Assembly (NCBI GenBank): GCA_963677605.2
Contig: CAXXDX010000001.1
Span: 186,001 to 250,000 of the forward strand
Direction of reading: 5' to 3'
Source: JAGLOK01 sp963677605
GTDB lineage: Bacteria > Bacillota > Clostridia > Christensenellales > UMGS416
Length of the DNA: 64,000 nt
A model generated the notes under the pieces. It was not told the origin of the DNA. It saw only the letters and a program-made list of their open reading frames with translations, and searched no databases. How positions within the stretch are numbered: position 1 is the stretch's first letter; each line of letters starts with the position of its first letter. Of the stretch, positions 7,110 to 15,996 are shown one piece after another. The position numbers and the translations under genes are program-made.

Positions 7110-8975
7110 CTATGAGTTTTTAATAAACCAGTTTGCAACAGATTTCCATATTTCAGCTGCTTTTGATTTATAATAATCTACTTCGCTAAGACCGTTGCTG
7201 AAATAAACATTTTTTTCTTCAAGCTCGCCGCTTATTGGTTCATGGATAATAAGCGATTGGAACACTCCGTCATACACATCATCGGCGAGATTCCTCTGGC
7301 TGAATAGGTATTCGTCCCATCCTGAACGTAAACAAATGTCACCGGATAGCGGAATATTTACTTCAAGATTTTCTACTGCGACTTTATTATCAATCAATAC
7401 TGTAACTGAATTTCCAATTCTCGTAATTGAAACATACCTGCTGCCGGCATTTTTTATATCCATTCCCGGAATAAAATCTTCTTTATTGACATAAGATGCG
7501 TCTTCCATTGCCAGCTTTAACTCTTCAGCTATATCCAAGCTTTCTTCATGAAGGTATGTCTGTTCCGTTTTAGCCAGGATTTCAGCTTCCAGGGCTTCCT
7601 GACGGTTTTCTTCCCATGTTTCATATTCTATACCGTCATGTATATCTAAATCAAGAGAAAAAAGAACATCACCTTCTCCATCCTTAGCTTTTTCTACAAT
7701 AATCAAATTATTGTTTTTAATCTCAATTGCTAGATACTGCTCACGATCTTCAGTTACACCCAAATCCATAGACTGAGTACCGAGTTTGTTGCCGTTAAAA
7801 TATGCAGAAAGTGTAAAATCAGATGCATAATTGCTGTCCTTTAACCTAACTACACCTTCGCCTGTAGGCAGTGATGTAAGATAAATAGTATCTCCGTCAA
7901 ATTCAGCAGCACCCAGAAGCAGTTCCCATTCCGCTGCTCTGGATTTATCGCCTTCTACAAAAGCAAGTTCAGCTCCGGTATCATCCCATATACGCATAAG
8001 CAAATGGTTCTTTGACCAATATGGCTGTGGCTGCATCCTTGTTAAATCCAAAACGCTGCACTCTTTATCATTGTAAGAATACATCTCTCTGTTGAAGTTC
8101 ATTTCAAACATCTGATTAATATATATTGCATTTTCCGCACTTACTTTTTCGTTCGTTCCGAACTGACCCGTGTTAGAATGCATCAAGGCATAAAGTTTCG
8201 GCAGTCCGCCTAGCTCTTGTTCGTATATTGTTTTCATACTATAATAATCTTCAGCAATTCTCTCCTGCATCTGTTTATAGTTTTCCATAGGAATATCATT
8301 TTTGTCACGAACAAAGTCCATTAGATAATGGTTATATTCCCGGGTTACATACTGTGATATCTTAACAAAGTCAACAGGCGTCATCTCGCCAAGGAAGTTC
8401 TCATGACGGTCAAAAACATTTATGTATGAAAGCCTATACCCGTTAGTGCCAAGTTCCCAAAAAGAACTGTTTTCAAGCTCTATAAGATTTTCCGCAGTAA
8501 GAAACTGATGGTTTCGATCATCCAGATTGTTGGCATAAGAAAGCATGCTTGCTTTAAAATTGCACTCTTCCAATATTTTTTGAGAGTTAACGGCAGTGTC
8601 ACGCCTTCCATCTTCAAAGAATAAAAACAAGGCTTTTTCCGGAAGCTTCTTTCCGGAATTATAATAATCAATTACATCCTGCTGAGAAATAGTAACATAT
8701 CCCGAATCTTTTAGCACCTGTAAATGTTCTCGTAGACTTTCAGTGCTTATACGAGTCTCTCCTCCTGTATAATCAACACCGAAATAAGATATCGCAACAA
8801 AGCCTCCATCACCATAAACTATATCTTCTTTTTCATCATATGCTTTATATGAGCCTCCTCCATAAAACAATACAATTGCCAAGTATGCTACTACAATTAG
8901 CACTAATACCTGAAAGATACTTCGGATGACTTTCCTTCTGTCCTTTTTGCTGGGTTTACTTGCTTTTGTTTTCAT
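7110..8975 (-). CDS. Membrane-anchored, degenerate polysaccharide-deacetylase-like protein
   Basis: 621 aa from ATG 8975, which overlaps the synthase stop as ATGA; a longer TTG start at 8993 is less likely. Residues ~18-38 form one membrane anchor. Residues ~58-300 follow the NodB deacetylase plan (S.ESLREHLQVLKDSGY, then LFLFFEDGRRD at 117-126), but the first motif reads FEDG instead of TFDDG and the SHTxxH motif is replaced by ELGTNGYRL, so metal-binding His residues are absent and activity is doubtful. The C-terminal ~280 residues look beta-rich and may bind carbohydrate (concanavalin-like laminin-G type fold is a guess). Translational coupling to the GT2 synthase argues for a role in polymer assembly or export at the outer membrane face. 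Confidence 0.65.
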   Translation of the reverse strand: MKTKASKPSKKDRRKVIRSIFQVLVLIVVAYLAIVLFYGGGSYKAYDEKEDIVYGDGGFVAISYFGVDYTGGETRISTESLREHLQVLKDSGYVTISQQDVIDYYNSGKKLPEKALFLFFEDGRRDTAVNSQKILEECNFKASMLSYANNLDDRNHQFLTAENLIELENSSFWELGTNGYRLSYINVFDRHENFLGEMTPVDFVKISQYVTREYNHYLMDFVRDKNDIPMENYKQMQERIAEDYYSMKTIYEQELGGLPKLYALMHSNTGQFGTNEKVSAENAIYINQMFEMNFNREMYSYNDKECSVLDLTRMQPQPYWSKNHLLMRIWDDTGAELAFVEGDKSRAAEWELLLGAAEFDGDTIYLTSLPTGEGVVRLKDSNYASDFTLSAYFNGNKLGTQSMDLGVTEDREQYLAIEIKNNNLIIVEKAKDGEGDVLFSLDLDIHDGIEYETWEENRQEALEAEILAKTEQTYLHEESLDIAEELKLAMEDASYVNKEDFIPGMDIKNAGSRYVSITRIGNSVTVLIDNKVAVENLEVNIPLSGDICLRSGWDEYLFSQRNLADDVYDGVFQSLIIHEPISGELEEKNVYFSNGLSEVDYYKSKAAEIWKSVANWFIKNS

Positions 8976-10816
8976 TCCGAGACACCCGCCCAAAGGATAC
9001 TTCTACTGGCCTCAATATCTGCCTGTGTCATCCTTGTTCCCCAGGTAGTTTTGCCAAATGTAAACCAGGCAATCGGCATTTGCCACATCAATATCAATAC
9101 GTAATACAAACAGAACCATACTCCGTATATCCACGTTCGGCTTCGCCTAAGCAGCATCTGGGTTACACTCATAAGCATCGCCATTATAAACAGACCGAGC
9201 AAAAACGTCAGCGGGAACGTCCTATATACAATCGGAACATAAACAAGGTTATGAATAACAATAACCGGTGCTGCAAGAGGAATTACAAATCCCATGTAAA
9301 ACGATAAAGCCATCAACGGCTCTTTTCTCCACATAAACGATCCTGCAATAAAGGATTCTCTAAGCCATGAGCGTTTCCATCTCATTTGCTGCTTTAAAAA
9401 TGTTTTATGATCATTAGGAACAATTGTGTAGCATATAGCTGTATCCTGATAAAAGGTTCTATGGTTGCGAAGGATGAAGTTAGTCATCGCTCTATCGTCG
9501 CCAAACGTTGCGCTTCTTCCTAAAAAGCCCTGATTAAGCCATCTGTCCAGATTTTCAAGAACAAGATCTTTCCTGTAGCAGGAAATTGGCCCAGACAAGC
9601 AGGTTACGGCATCAAAATAGGCTTCTGCTGCTTTTAATATACGAAATGCAATGTAATACCTGACCGACTGCATTTTTGTAAGAGCATTGGTATATGTGTT
9701 TGCAACATCCGTCCTCCCTGTTACACCTCCCATTTTTGGGTCCTGAAAAGGCTGAACCACATTCATAATAGCGTTTGGATCAAGAAAGCTGTCCGAATCA
9801 ACAAACACTATAAGCTCATGTTTTGCAAGTTTGGCTCCAACAGCAAGAGCTTCACGCTTCCCCTTGTTTTCGGGCTGTTTGATTAATGTGAGCCTGTTCT
9901 TTACATCATACCTACCATTATCCTTATACAGCTCTTCAATAAAGCTTTTTGCTTTTTCATAAGAATTATCATTTGAACAGTCGTCAACAACTATAACTTC
10001 AAGCTTCTCAGGCGGATAGTCCTGATTAATGCATCCTAAAATAGTGCGATGTATCCATTCTTCTTCGTTAAAGCATGGGATAATTATCGAAACACCCGGT
10101 GTATATTCTTCATTAACAGGAACCGGCTTATAAAATGCCGCAAAAAAGTATCTGCTTAAAAGATACGTTGCAGTAATTATGCTATATATGTATATAAAGG
10201 TATTAAACCTAAAATATATTACGCTGCCTACTCGTAAAAGAACAACAGCAACAGTAAGTACAATAAGCGATACAATAGCAATTCTTCTCAGGCTTCGCCC
10301 CACTCTTTTATAAGCATATTCAGGCAAAGGCTTTTTAAAAGACAGTCCTATTAAGTACGAACCGCTGTCTTCATCAGCTATTGTGCGTTTGAGGAAAGCA
10401 TATGTGACAACCTTCATCTCATAACCTTCAGGCATCGTACCCGGCTGTATTTTAAATTTCAGCTTTATTTTTTTTGCTTTTTCCATAAAGCCCTTAGATT
10501 CTTCATCTACATTCAGTAAAATTCCTGAAGTTGAAATGTTTTTGCTATTTGCCGTAAATTTCTTTTTCTTCCCTTTTAGATAACAAATAACAGAAACTTC
10601 GCACTCCATTTCATAGCGAATGCCTTCATGTTCAGCTAGAGTAGTGTTAATAACATGCTTTTTCCGTTTTTTCTGACTTGAACCAGAGTTTCTTCTGTCC
10701 TTATTAGTCCTTTGTTTTGTAACATCAGGCACATTGGATAACAATCTTCTGTCTGTGCATTGTTTTAATAATATGTCTTCAATTTTTTCTGATTCGTTAA
10801 ATTGCTTGTTCTTCAA
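8972..10816 (-). CDS. Membrane GT2 polysaccharide synthase with N-terminal PilZ domain
   Basis: 614 aa. Residues ~66-165 form a PilZ-like domain with N93-x-S95-xx-G98; the upstream Arg motif (RxxxR) that grips cyclic di-GMP is not clear (R67 is followed by YEME). Two membrane helices at ~178-225 precede a processive GT2 domain (~240-480): D278/D279, DSD 340-342, GDD 439-441 and the polymer-binding QQMRW 476-480, all as in cellulose, hyaluronan and PNAG synthases. Four further helices follow (~500-588). Start is TTG 10816 with GGAGGGG about 8 bases upstream. In BcsA the PilZ domain is C-terminal, so this is the reverse arrangement. Likely makes a beta-linked homopolymer across the membrane; the sugar cannot be read, but flanking deacetylase and GH18 genes suggest N-acetylglucosamine. 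Confidence 0.85.
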   Translation of the reverse strand: MKNKQFNESEKIEDILLKQCTDRRLLSNVPDVTKQRTNKDRRNSGSSQKKRKKHVINTTLAEHEGIRYEMECEVSVICYLKGKKKKFTANSKNISTSGILLNVDEESKGFMEKAKKIKLKFKIQPGTMPEGYEMKVVTYAFLKRTIADEDSGSYLIGLSFKKPLPEYAYKRVGRSLRRIAIVSLIVLTVAVVLLRVGSVIYFRFNTFIYIYSIITATYLLSRYFFAAFYKPVPVNEEYTPGVSIIIPCFNEEEWIHRTILGCINQDYPPEKLEVIVVDDCSNDNSYEKAKSFIEELYKDNGRYDVKNRLTLIKQPENKGKREALAVGAKLAKHELIVFVDSDSFLDPNAIMNVVQPFQDPKMGGVTGRTDVANTYTNALTKMQSVRYYIAFRILKAAEAYFDAVTCLSGPISCYRKDLVLENLDRWLNQGFLGRSATFGDDRAMTNFILRNHRTFYQDTAICYTIVPNDHKTFLKQQMRWKRSWLRESFIAGSFMWRKEPLMALSFYMGFVIPLAAPVIVIHNLVYVPIVYRTFPLTFLLGLFIMAMLMSVTQMLLRRSRTWIYGVWFCLYYVLILMWQMPIAWFTFGKTTWGTRMTQADIEASRSILWAGVSE

Positions 10817-10865
10817 GACATCCCCTCCCAGATTGTAAGTATTGCATCATATATTTAATATCTAA

Positions 10866-13310
10866 TTAATCTTCTATCAGGTAATCTGCCAGTCTGGCAA
10901 AAGTAAACCTTTCATCTTCCGGCAATGTTTCATTATAGGTTAAAAACATATCAACGGCTTCTGCTGTATATACACAGTTAGCTGACATATGCATAACCAC
11001 AACGCTTCCGCTCCTAGTGTTTCTAACTAAGTTTTTATACAAATATTCCGCGCTTTCCGCTTCATAATCATGTGTTGTATAATCCCCGTTTACTATATAG
11101 GTGAATCCGCAGTCATACACGGCCTCCATGCCTATTTTACTCACGGCTAGAGTCGGCGGTCTGAAAATTCTTGAAAGAACAGGCTTTCCGTTTTCAAGAA
11201 TCATATCGCCCACTATACTTTGCAGTATATTATAAGAATCAACAATATCCTGCTGAAGTTCCAGCGCTTCTTCTTCTGTAATAGAATCAAAATCCCAATC
11301 GTTATCAGGATCTACTGACAGCGGGAGGTGGTTATTCGTATGGCTTGCTATAGAGTGGCCTTCCATACCAATTGCACGAAGAAGGTTTGGATTATCCACA
11401 ACATAGTTAGTTCTTACAAAGAAGGTCGCTTTTACATTGTGCTTTGCCAATACTTCAAGAATCTTTGTTACGCTTATGTCTGTGCCCCAGTCATCAAAAG
11501 TTAGAAATACTGCGTTATCTTCATTTTCCACACGGCCTTTTCTGTCTAGTTTCCTTACTTCACTCCTTGTAAATCCAGGTAATTGCGAGGTTGTATTTAT
11601 ATATTCATTCCCAACATAATACTCTTGTGCTATATCAAAAACTTCATCATTAAGCTGTCCCATATAAACCCTGTCTTTTACTTCCTGAATGATATCCTGG
11701 CTCAATAATGGATAGTTATACATCTGGCCTGTGCTATGAATCATTTGGAATATATCCAATGTAGGATATATGTTTTTGGTTTCGTCAAGCTTCTTAATAA
11801 ATTCAGCGATTATGTTTGGTTTATCAAAATAGTCCATTCTAAAGAAAACAATCTGCCCTCTTTTAATACCAAAATCTTTTTCGCCGAATATGCTGTCCAT
11901 CAGCTGGTTTGCACCATATGAATTCTTGTTGTCGCTGCTTGCAACAGATAAGTCATAAGACAATAGCTCACAGCCTATTGCAGATGTTGCTTCCTTAACA
12001 GCATCAGAAATATCACCCCACGGCTGCATAACAAGTTTTATATCCTTATAGTTAAACTGTTCTTCTAAAAGTGTTTTTGCGTTGAGCAATTCAAAGCATG
12101 CAGAATAAACATTTATGTCTTCATGTGAAAATGCAGCTAATCCTATAGACTGTCCCCTATCAATCAACATCTTAATCTGTTCCGGATGGTTAGTGATATC
12201 TTCGGTTGTGACAAAAAAAGTACCGACTCCTCCGGAGGCATCCAGATAATCTAGGATATCAATCAGTTCATCAATTCTGTTAATGCCGTAGAAAGCATAT
12301 CCAGTAGCTGCAATTGATGTCTGGAGATTGTTAATAGGTTCAGCAAGCTTACCGCTGTTCATAATACATAGCTGTTCCGTTCCCTCTGAATAGTCGGCAT
12401 TCTGGATCGCAATAAGGAGCCACTCTACTATTTGCAAAAGACGTTCCTGTTCAGAAAGATTTTCTGCAGAAGCTGAAGGTGTTGACGTTGCTAAATCCGG
12501 CTGTTTGTCGATAGCAGGTGTTTCAACAACTTCCTTAGGCTCATATTCGGATGCATCCAAAGCTTCGCTTAACTTTATTGTAACTATGCTGCGGTAATCA
12601 AGCTTGTTAATATAATTTTCTGCGGCCTCATATGAGTTGAAACTTGTATGATTTAAAAACACGGTGCTTTTTACAACATTGTCAAATCCGCTTGCAGAAG
12701 CTGCTTCCAGCACTTCATCTGTATATTCGGTTACATTGCATTTTAGCTTTTCTGGATTTTTTTCGGTTATAACCTTTAAGATTTTTCCTGAAGAACAAAA
12801 ATCATTCGCAAGCTCTTCCTGCGAAAGATTCTCCATATGCTTTTCTGCATATAATGTGTAGCTGCCGATTTCATGATTTGATTCAGAAATATTTTTCACG
12901 ACATCGGGGTTTTCGGCTGCTTGAAGGCCCGTTATAAAGAACGTACCTGTCATATCATATTTTTCAAGCAGTGTTAATATTCGCTGCATCGTAACGGAAT
13001 CTACAAGTCCGTCAAAAGTTAATGCAACTTTTTTATTCGGTGCAATGTCTTTTGTAATAACATTTGCCTTATTCGGATTACTGCTTAAAATTCTTAATGC
13101 TTCCTGTGTTTCGCTGGAAGCAGAATAATCCATATATTCAGCATCCTGAGCAACTGTTTCCGGTTCAATCCAAAAAAGCTGCCAGCTGATATACCCGATA
13201 ATAACTGCTAAAAGCAAGAAAACAAGTACCCAAAGCATTCTGTTGGTATGATAATGTTTACGCCTAACACTATCTAGCCGATATTGTCTGTTAGTATCCT
13301 CGGTATTCAT
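10866..13310 (-). CDS. Membrane-anchored protein with three NodB-type domains
   Basis: 814 aa. One membrane anchor (~26-46), then three consecutive deacetylase-fold segments facing outward. Domain 1 (~92-250) has ALTFDG (Asp100) but lacks the second Asp and the HxxxH pair. Domain 2 (~335-525) keeps only scaffold motifs (GTFFVTTED, RGQSIGLAAFSHED). Domain 3 (~598-812) is canonical: TFDDWGTD (Asp606, Asp607), SHTNNH (His657, His661), RPP at 717-719 and VVMHMS (His774), so it should be an active metal-dependent carbohydrate deacetylase. First gene of the exopolysaccharide set, 49 bases ahead of the GT2 gene. It probably removes acetyl groups from the nascent polymer; the two degenerate domains may bind polymer. 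AAGGTG precedes the ATG. Confidence 0.8.
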   Translation of the reverse strand: MNTEDTNRQYRLDSVRRKHYHTNRMLWVLVFLLLAVIIGYISWQLFWIEPETVAQDAEYMDYSASSETQEALRILSSNPNKANVITKDIAPNKKVALTFDGLVDSVTMQRILTLLEKYDMTGTFFITGLQAAENPDVVKNISESNHEIGSYTLYAEKHMENLSQEELANDFCSSGKILKVITEKNPEKLKCNVTEYTDEVLEAASASGFDNVVKSTVFLNHTSFNSYEAAENYINKLDYRSIVTIKLSEALDASEYEPKEVVETPAIDKQPDLATSTPSASAENLSEQERLLQIVEWLLIAIQNADYSEGTEQLCIMNSGKLAEPINNLQTSIAATGYAFYGINRIDELIDILDYLDASGGVGTFFVTTEDITNHPEQIKMLIDRGQSIGLAAFSHEDINVYSACFELLNAKTLLEEQFNYKDIKLVMQPWGDISDAVKEATSAIGCELLSYDLSVASSDNKNSYGANQLMDSIFGEKDFGIKRGQIVFFRMDYFDKPNIIAEFIKKLDETKNIYPTLDIFQMIHSTGQMYNYPLLSQDIIQEVKDRVYMGQLNDEVFDIAQEYYVGNEYINTTSQLPGFTRSEVRKLDRKGRVENEDNAVFLTFDDWGTDISVTKILEVLAKHNVKATFFVRTNYVVDNPNLLRAIGMEGHSIASHTNNHLPLSVDPDNDWDFDSITEEEALELQQDIVDSYNILQSIVGDMILENGKPVLSRIFRPPTLAVSKIGMEAVYDCGFTYIVNGDYTTHDYEAESAEYLYKNLVRNTRSGSVVVMHMSANCVYTAEAVDMFLTYNETLPEDERFTFARLADYLIED

Positions 13311-13388
13311 TTGTAATGCACCTTTATTTCTATCTGTTTCTTTGCTGTAATTAACATATATTAACAGCGTTTATATATACAGTTTAAT

Positions 13389-13397
13389 ATTATAGCA
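13389..13397 (-). promoter_or_regulatory. Extended -10 promoter of the exopolysaccharide operon
   Basis: Minus strand TGCTATAAT: TGn (13397-13395) joined to TATAAT (13394-13389), 79 bases before the start codon. No good -35 is seen, as is usual for extended -10 promoters. The rest of 13398-13662 holds no gene and no riboswitch-like fold that I recognise. Confidence 0.55.
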
Positions 13398-13666
13398 CAA
13401 TAGATAACTGATTGGAATATAATTGTATATCTGAAATACCACACCAGCCGATGATTCATTTATAATTTCTTATTTTTTTTAATTAGCATATTTATAGTAC
13501 GAGACTAAGTTCTTCTGTTCAAAATGACCCAAGAGATTTCAAATAGCATGTATTTTCTTTTATCCGCTCACCGTTTCACTACATATGCCATTTAAAATCA
13601 CGGAGCTAACTCCAAATCAATAATTATTCAAACTAATTATATATGCTTGCATAGACCTAGCTAAAC

Positions 13667-13697
13667 TAAAAAGATCCCTGCAATATTGCAGGGATCT
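13667..13697 (-). terminator. Tex terminator
   Basis: A perfect 26-base palindrome (13672-13697, arms AGATCCCTGCAAT/ATTGCAGGGATCT) followed on the minus strand by five T (13671-13667). It lies 18 bases after the Tex stop. Confidence 0.9.
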
Positions 13698-13715
13698 AAG
13701 TATGACCTTGTTTAA

Positions 13716-15863
13716 CTATTGTTTGCGCATAGTAAGTGCAATTCTTTTTTTCTGTTCGTCAACGCTCAAAACAGTAACTTTTACAACATCTCCTACTTTT
13801 ACGATATCAGAAGGATGTTTTACAAAGCTGTCGCTTAGCTGAGATATATGAACGAGCCCATCTTGATGCACACCAATATCGACAAAAGCTCCAAAATCAA
13901 TAACATTCCTAACTGTTCCTGAAAGCTCCATTCCCTCTTTTAGGTCAGCCATCGTCATAACGTCGCTTCTGAGCATTGGTGGCGGAAGTTCGTCGCGTAT
14001 ATCACGACCAGGTTTCATAAGTTCCCCTACTATGTCCATTAGTGTCGGAACGCCAATTTCACACACTTGTGCAACTTCTTTTTCTCCTCTGTTCTTTACT
14101 TTAAGGGGCAGCTCTTTAAGGTTGCCGTTTATAATATCAGACAGCTTATAATCAAAAAGACTAAGCAGTTTTTTTGCCGCATCGTATGATTCAGGATGAA
14201 CCGATGTATTATCCAAAACATTTTCACTGTTTGGTATTCGTAAAAATCCTGCACTTTGTTCAAATGCTTTCGGGCCGAGTTTTGATACCTTTTTAAGCTG
14301 CTGGCGCTTTTTAAAGCTGCCGTTTTCCTCCCTATAAGCCACAATGTTATCTGCAACTGCGGCACTAAGTCCAGATATATATGTTAAAAGTGAAGCGGAA
14401 GCAGTGTTTAGGTCTACACCAACGGAGTTTACGCAGTCTTCCACCACTCCTCCAAGCGCAGAATCCAGACGCGTCTTTGGCATATCATGCTGATATTGAC
14501 CGACGCCGATTGACTTAGGATCGATTTTCACAAGCTCAGCAAGCGGATCCTGTAATCTTCTTGCAATAGACACAGCACTTCTTAAAGAAACGTCAAACTG
14601 CGGAAATTCTTTTGCAGCAAGTTTTGAAGCCGAATACACAGAAGCCCCTGATTCGTTTACTACCATATACTGAAGTTTTCTGTCACATTCGGCTATAAGT
14701 TCTGCCACAAACATCTCAGATTCTTTTGACGCGGTACCGTTTCCAATAGAAATTATATCAATATTATACTTTTTAATAAGAGCTTTTAATTTACTTTTCG
14801 CTTCGTCGACTTTACTCACAGGCGGTGTTGGGTATATAACTGTTGTATCAAGAACTTTACCCGTTTCATCCACAACCGCGATTTTGCATCCTGTGCGATA
14901 AGCGGGATCCAACCCCAATGCGACCTTCCCTTTAATCGGCGGCTGCATAAGCAATGGTTTTAGGTTTAGAGCAAACATGCTTATTGCGTGCTCATTCGCT
15001 TCATCTGTAAGTTCATTGCGCACTTCGCGCTCAATCGAAGGCTTAATAAGTCTTTCCCACGAATCTTTTACAGCCTCTTTGACATACTTTGTCGTCACGC
15101 TCCCGTTCATGACAAACTTTGAATTTAACTTATCCAATATATCTTCATCCGGCATGCTTATTTTAACTTTAAGCTTGCCTTCTTTTTCGCCACGGTTAAG
15201 CGCCAATATCCTGTAACCTGGAATTTTATTAACCGGCTCGTTATATTCATAGTACATTTCATAAACAGAATCGTCCTCTTCGTTTCCTCTCGACTCTATT
15301 ACACCTGAACGAAATGAGTATGTTCTGATAATTTTTCTGGACTGTGCGTCATCGCTTACAGTTTCTGCTATTATATCCTTCGCTCCGGCGATAGCGGATT
15401 CAACATCCTCAACACCTTTTTCTGTGTCAATATATCTCATTGCAATATCATCAAAGTTTCCAGACTTTATGTCCTGTTTTATAATAATATCTGCAAGAGG
15501 CTCAAGTCCTGCTTCTTTGGCGATAGTAGCTCTTGTTCTTCTTTTTTTCTTATAAGGTCTGTATATATCTTCAATCTCAGACATAGTGGCCGCTTTATCT
15601 ATAGCCTTCATAATTGCGTCCGTCATTTTATCCTGAGACTTTATGCTCTCTGTTACTTCTTCCTTTCTTTTTTCAAGATTTCTTAAGTATGTCAGCCTGT
15701 CTGATAAATCGCGCAAGACCTGATCATCCATAGATCCTGTCATCTCTTTACGGTATCGGGCTATAAAAGGAATTGTATTCTGCTCATCTATTAAAGTAAT
15801 AACGTTTGAAACATGCTGCGGCTTCAGCTCGAACTCTTTAGCTATTATTGTTGTAATATTCAT
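13716..15863 (-). CDS. tex: Tex, S1-domain RNA-binding transcription accessory protein
   Basis: 715 aa from ATG 15863, preceded by GGAGGAG; an upstream extension to 15953 is open but has no RBS and does not match the family N-terminus. Order of domains matches Tex: N-terminal helical region with TIPFIARYRKE (~26-36), YqgF/RuvC-like core (ALGLDPAYRTGCKIAVVD), helix-hairpin-helix segment (SALGGVVEDCVNSVGVDLNTAS region), and a C-terminal S1 domain (GTVRNVIDFGAFVDIGVHQ, HISQLSD). Length is typical. A cytoplasmic protein bound to RNA and the transcription machinery, widely conserved. Monocistronic: own terminator at 13667-13697 and a terminator of araA just upstream. Confidence 0.95.
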   Translation of the reverse strand: MNITTIIAKEFELKPQHVSNVITLIDEQNTIPFIARYRKEMTGSMDDQVLRDLSDRLTYLRNLEKRKEEVTESIKSQDKMTDAIMKAIDKAATMSEIEDIYRPYKKKRRTRATIAKEAGLEPLADIIIKQDIKSGNFDDIAMRYIDTEKGVEDVESAIAGAKDIIAETVSDDAQSRKIIRTYSFRSGVIESRGNEEDDSVYEMYYEYNEPVNKIPGYRILALNRGEKEGKLKVKISMPDEDILDKLNSKFVMNGSVTTKYVKEAVKDSWERLIKPSIEREVRNELTDEANEHAISMFALNLKPLLMQPPIKGKVALGLDPAYRTGCKIAVVDETGKVLDTTVIYPTPPVSKVDEAKSKLKALIKKYNIDIISIGNGTASKESEMFVAELIAECDRKLQYMVVNESGASVYSASKLAAKEFPQFDVSLRSAVSIARRLQDPLAELVKIDPKSIGVGQYQHDMPKTRLDSALGGVVEDCVNSVGVDLNTASASLLTYISGLSAAVADNIVAYREENGSFKKRQQLKKVSKLGPKAFEQSAGFLRIPNSENVLDNTSVHPESYDAAKKLLSLFDYKLSDIINGNLKELPLKVKNRGEKEVAQVCEIGVPTLMDIVGELMKPGRDIRDELPPPMLRSDVMTMADLKEGMELSGTVRNVIDFGAFVDIGVHQDGLVHISQLSDSFVKHPSDIVKVGDVVKVTVLSVDEQKKRIALTMRKQ

Positions 15864-15895
15864 TTTCTCCTCCAATGCGGAGTATATTTTATCAC

Positions 15896-15935
15896 AAAAA
15901 AAATGAATTATCACTTTGTTATTGTGATAATTCAT
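15896..15935 (-). terminator. araA terminator
   Basis: Arms ATGAATTATCAC (15903-15914) and GTGATAATTCAT (15924-15935) pair perfectly with a 9-base loop; on the minus strand they are followed by seven T (15902-15896). It sits between araA and tex. Confidence 0.9.
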
Positions 15936-15996
15936 AAGTAATGTAATTTTCAAATCTGCTCCGTTATTATAAAATATATTCCGTCTGCATCTATAA

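Noticed and set aside
13311..13662. Possible riboswitch before the exopolysaccharide operon
   Set aside because: Read on the minus strand there is only an extended -10 and AT-rich leader; no conserved core or pairing.
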